From: Desulfobacteraceae bacterium
GTDB lineage: Bacteria > Desulfobacterota > DSM-4660 > Desulfatiglandales > Desulfatiglandaceae
Assembly (NCBI GenBank): GCA_013203065.1
Contig: JABMQV010000220.1
Coordinates: 1-5,565, forward strand
Length of the DNA stretch: 5,565 bases
Direction: 5' to 3'
Part shown: in pieces, positions 5,332 to 5,565 of the stretch
How positions within the stretch are numbered: the stretch's first letter is position 1
How the letters are laid out: the number at the start of each line of letters is the position of its first letter
Program-made: the position numbers and the translations under genes
Notes under the pieces: generated by a model
Databases searched by the model: none
What the model was told of the DNA's origin: nothing
What the model saw: only the letters and a program-made list of their open reading frames with translations

Positions 5332-5565
5332 ATGGAAAAAAGAACGGTCAAGACAAAGATAAAGAATGAAGAACTGATCGACCGGAGAAGGAAACAGATC
5401 ATCGATGGGGCTATCAAGGTTTTCAACGCCAAAGGATTCCACAAGGCGACGGTGAGAGAAATTGCCAAAGAGGCAGGACTCACCATGGGTTCCCTTTACA
5501 ATTACATCGCCAGCAAGGAAGATATCATCCATATTGTCTATGATTATATTACCAGGGTCCTCAGA
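5332..5565 (+). CDS. TetR/AcrR-family transcriptional regulator, N-terminal part (3' end outside window)
   Basis: The first 78 residues of a ligand-responsive DNA-binding repressor; the family usually has about 190-220 residues, so the effector-binding domain lies beyond the right edge. After a charged N-terminal tail, helix 1 is at about 18-34 (RRRKQIIDGAIKVFNAKGF), followed by the helix-turn-helix: ATVREIAKEAGL (39-50) and recognition helix TMGSLYNYIASKEDII (51-66), a textbook TetR pattern (GSLYNYxxSKEDI). The start is not certain. ATG 5332 has AAAAGGGG ending only 1 nt upstream, too close for a good ribosome binding site, and an in-frame GTG at 5317 would add MSKRG; a stop at 5296 rules out anything longer. 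The gene diverges from the alcohol dehydrogenase, has its own promoter, and is surrounded by inverted repeats, which suggests autoregulation. Regulators of this type often control acyl-CoA metabolism and sense acyl-CoAs, fitting the nearby ligase, but the effector cannot be read here. Confidence 0.9.
   Translation, partial: MEKRTVKTKIKNEELIDRRRKQIIDGAIKVFNAKGFHKATVREIAKEAGLTMGSLYNYIASKEDIIHIVYDYITRVLR

Noticed and set aside
5315..5362. ATG 5315 frame overlapping the tetR start (MCRKGAWKKERSRQR)
   Set aside because: Out of frame with tetR, very short, with no ribosome binding site; the TetR frame carries the conserved protein.
5056..5532. Long minus-strand frames opposite the tetR region
   Set aside because: They run antisense through the clear TetR helix-turn-helix and its promoter, and their translations look like random composition.
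1..5565. Mobile element, CRISPR array, tRNA or rRNA gene
   Set aside because: No transposase or integrase, no regularly spaced repeats, no terminal inverted repeats with target duplications and no tRNA-like cloverleaf were seen.

Overview
The window reads as bacterial chromosome of intermediate GC content (judged by eye). Its proteins resemble those of anaerobic, acid-degrading Desulfobacterota (the former Deltaproteobacteria), in which LIV-type ABC cassettes next to acyl-CoA ligases and TetR regulators are common. The lineage is an inference from protein style and gene order, not a proven assignment.

Layout. Positions 1-3538 (+) are the 3' part of a tight operon: the C-terminal end of a LivM-type permease (cut by the left edge), a LivG-type ATPase that starts inside the permease stop codon (ATGA overlap), a LivF-type ATPase 16 nt further on, and an AMP-forming acyl-CoA ligase starting 4 nt after the LivF stop. 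A 58-nt convergent spacer (3539-3596) with a perfect 8-bp stem-loop at its left edge separates this operon from an iron-dependent alcohol dehydrogenase on the minus strand (4754-3597). Next comes a noncoding stretch of about 560-580 nt (4755 to 5316 or 5331) with the dehydrogenase ribosome binding site, a possible minus-strand promoter, and a good plus-strand sigma70-like promoter. Two inverted repeats lie at or just upstream of that promoter and two more lie in the leader downstream of it. The window ends inside a TetR-family regulator (first 78 codons from 5332).

How the parts may work together. The transporter would import a small carboxylate or amino-acid-like substrate by an ATP-driven, binding-protein-dependent route (binding protein and LivH would lie to the left), and the ligase would trap it as a CoA thioester. 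Co-translation with the ligase argues for a catabolised organic acid (fatty, branched-chain or aromatic) rather than amino-acid supply. The dehydrogenase could interconvert a related alcohol and aldehyde. The TetR protein, divergent from the dehydrogenase, is a natural candidate regulator of itself and possibly of its neighbours.

Nothing here is clearly a new system. The most interesting points are that sequence deviations in the two ATPases fall on the same composite ATP site, the palindrome-rich tetR control region, and the variant P-loop of the ligase.
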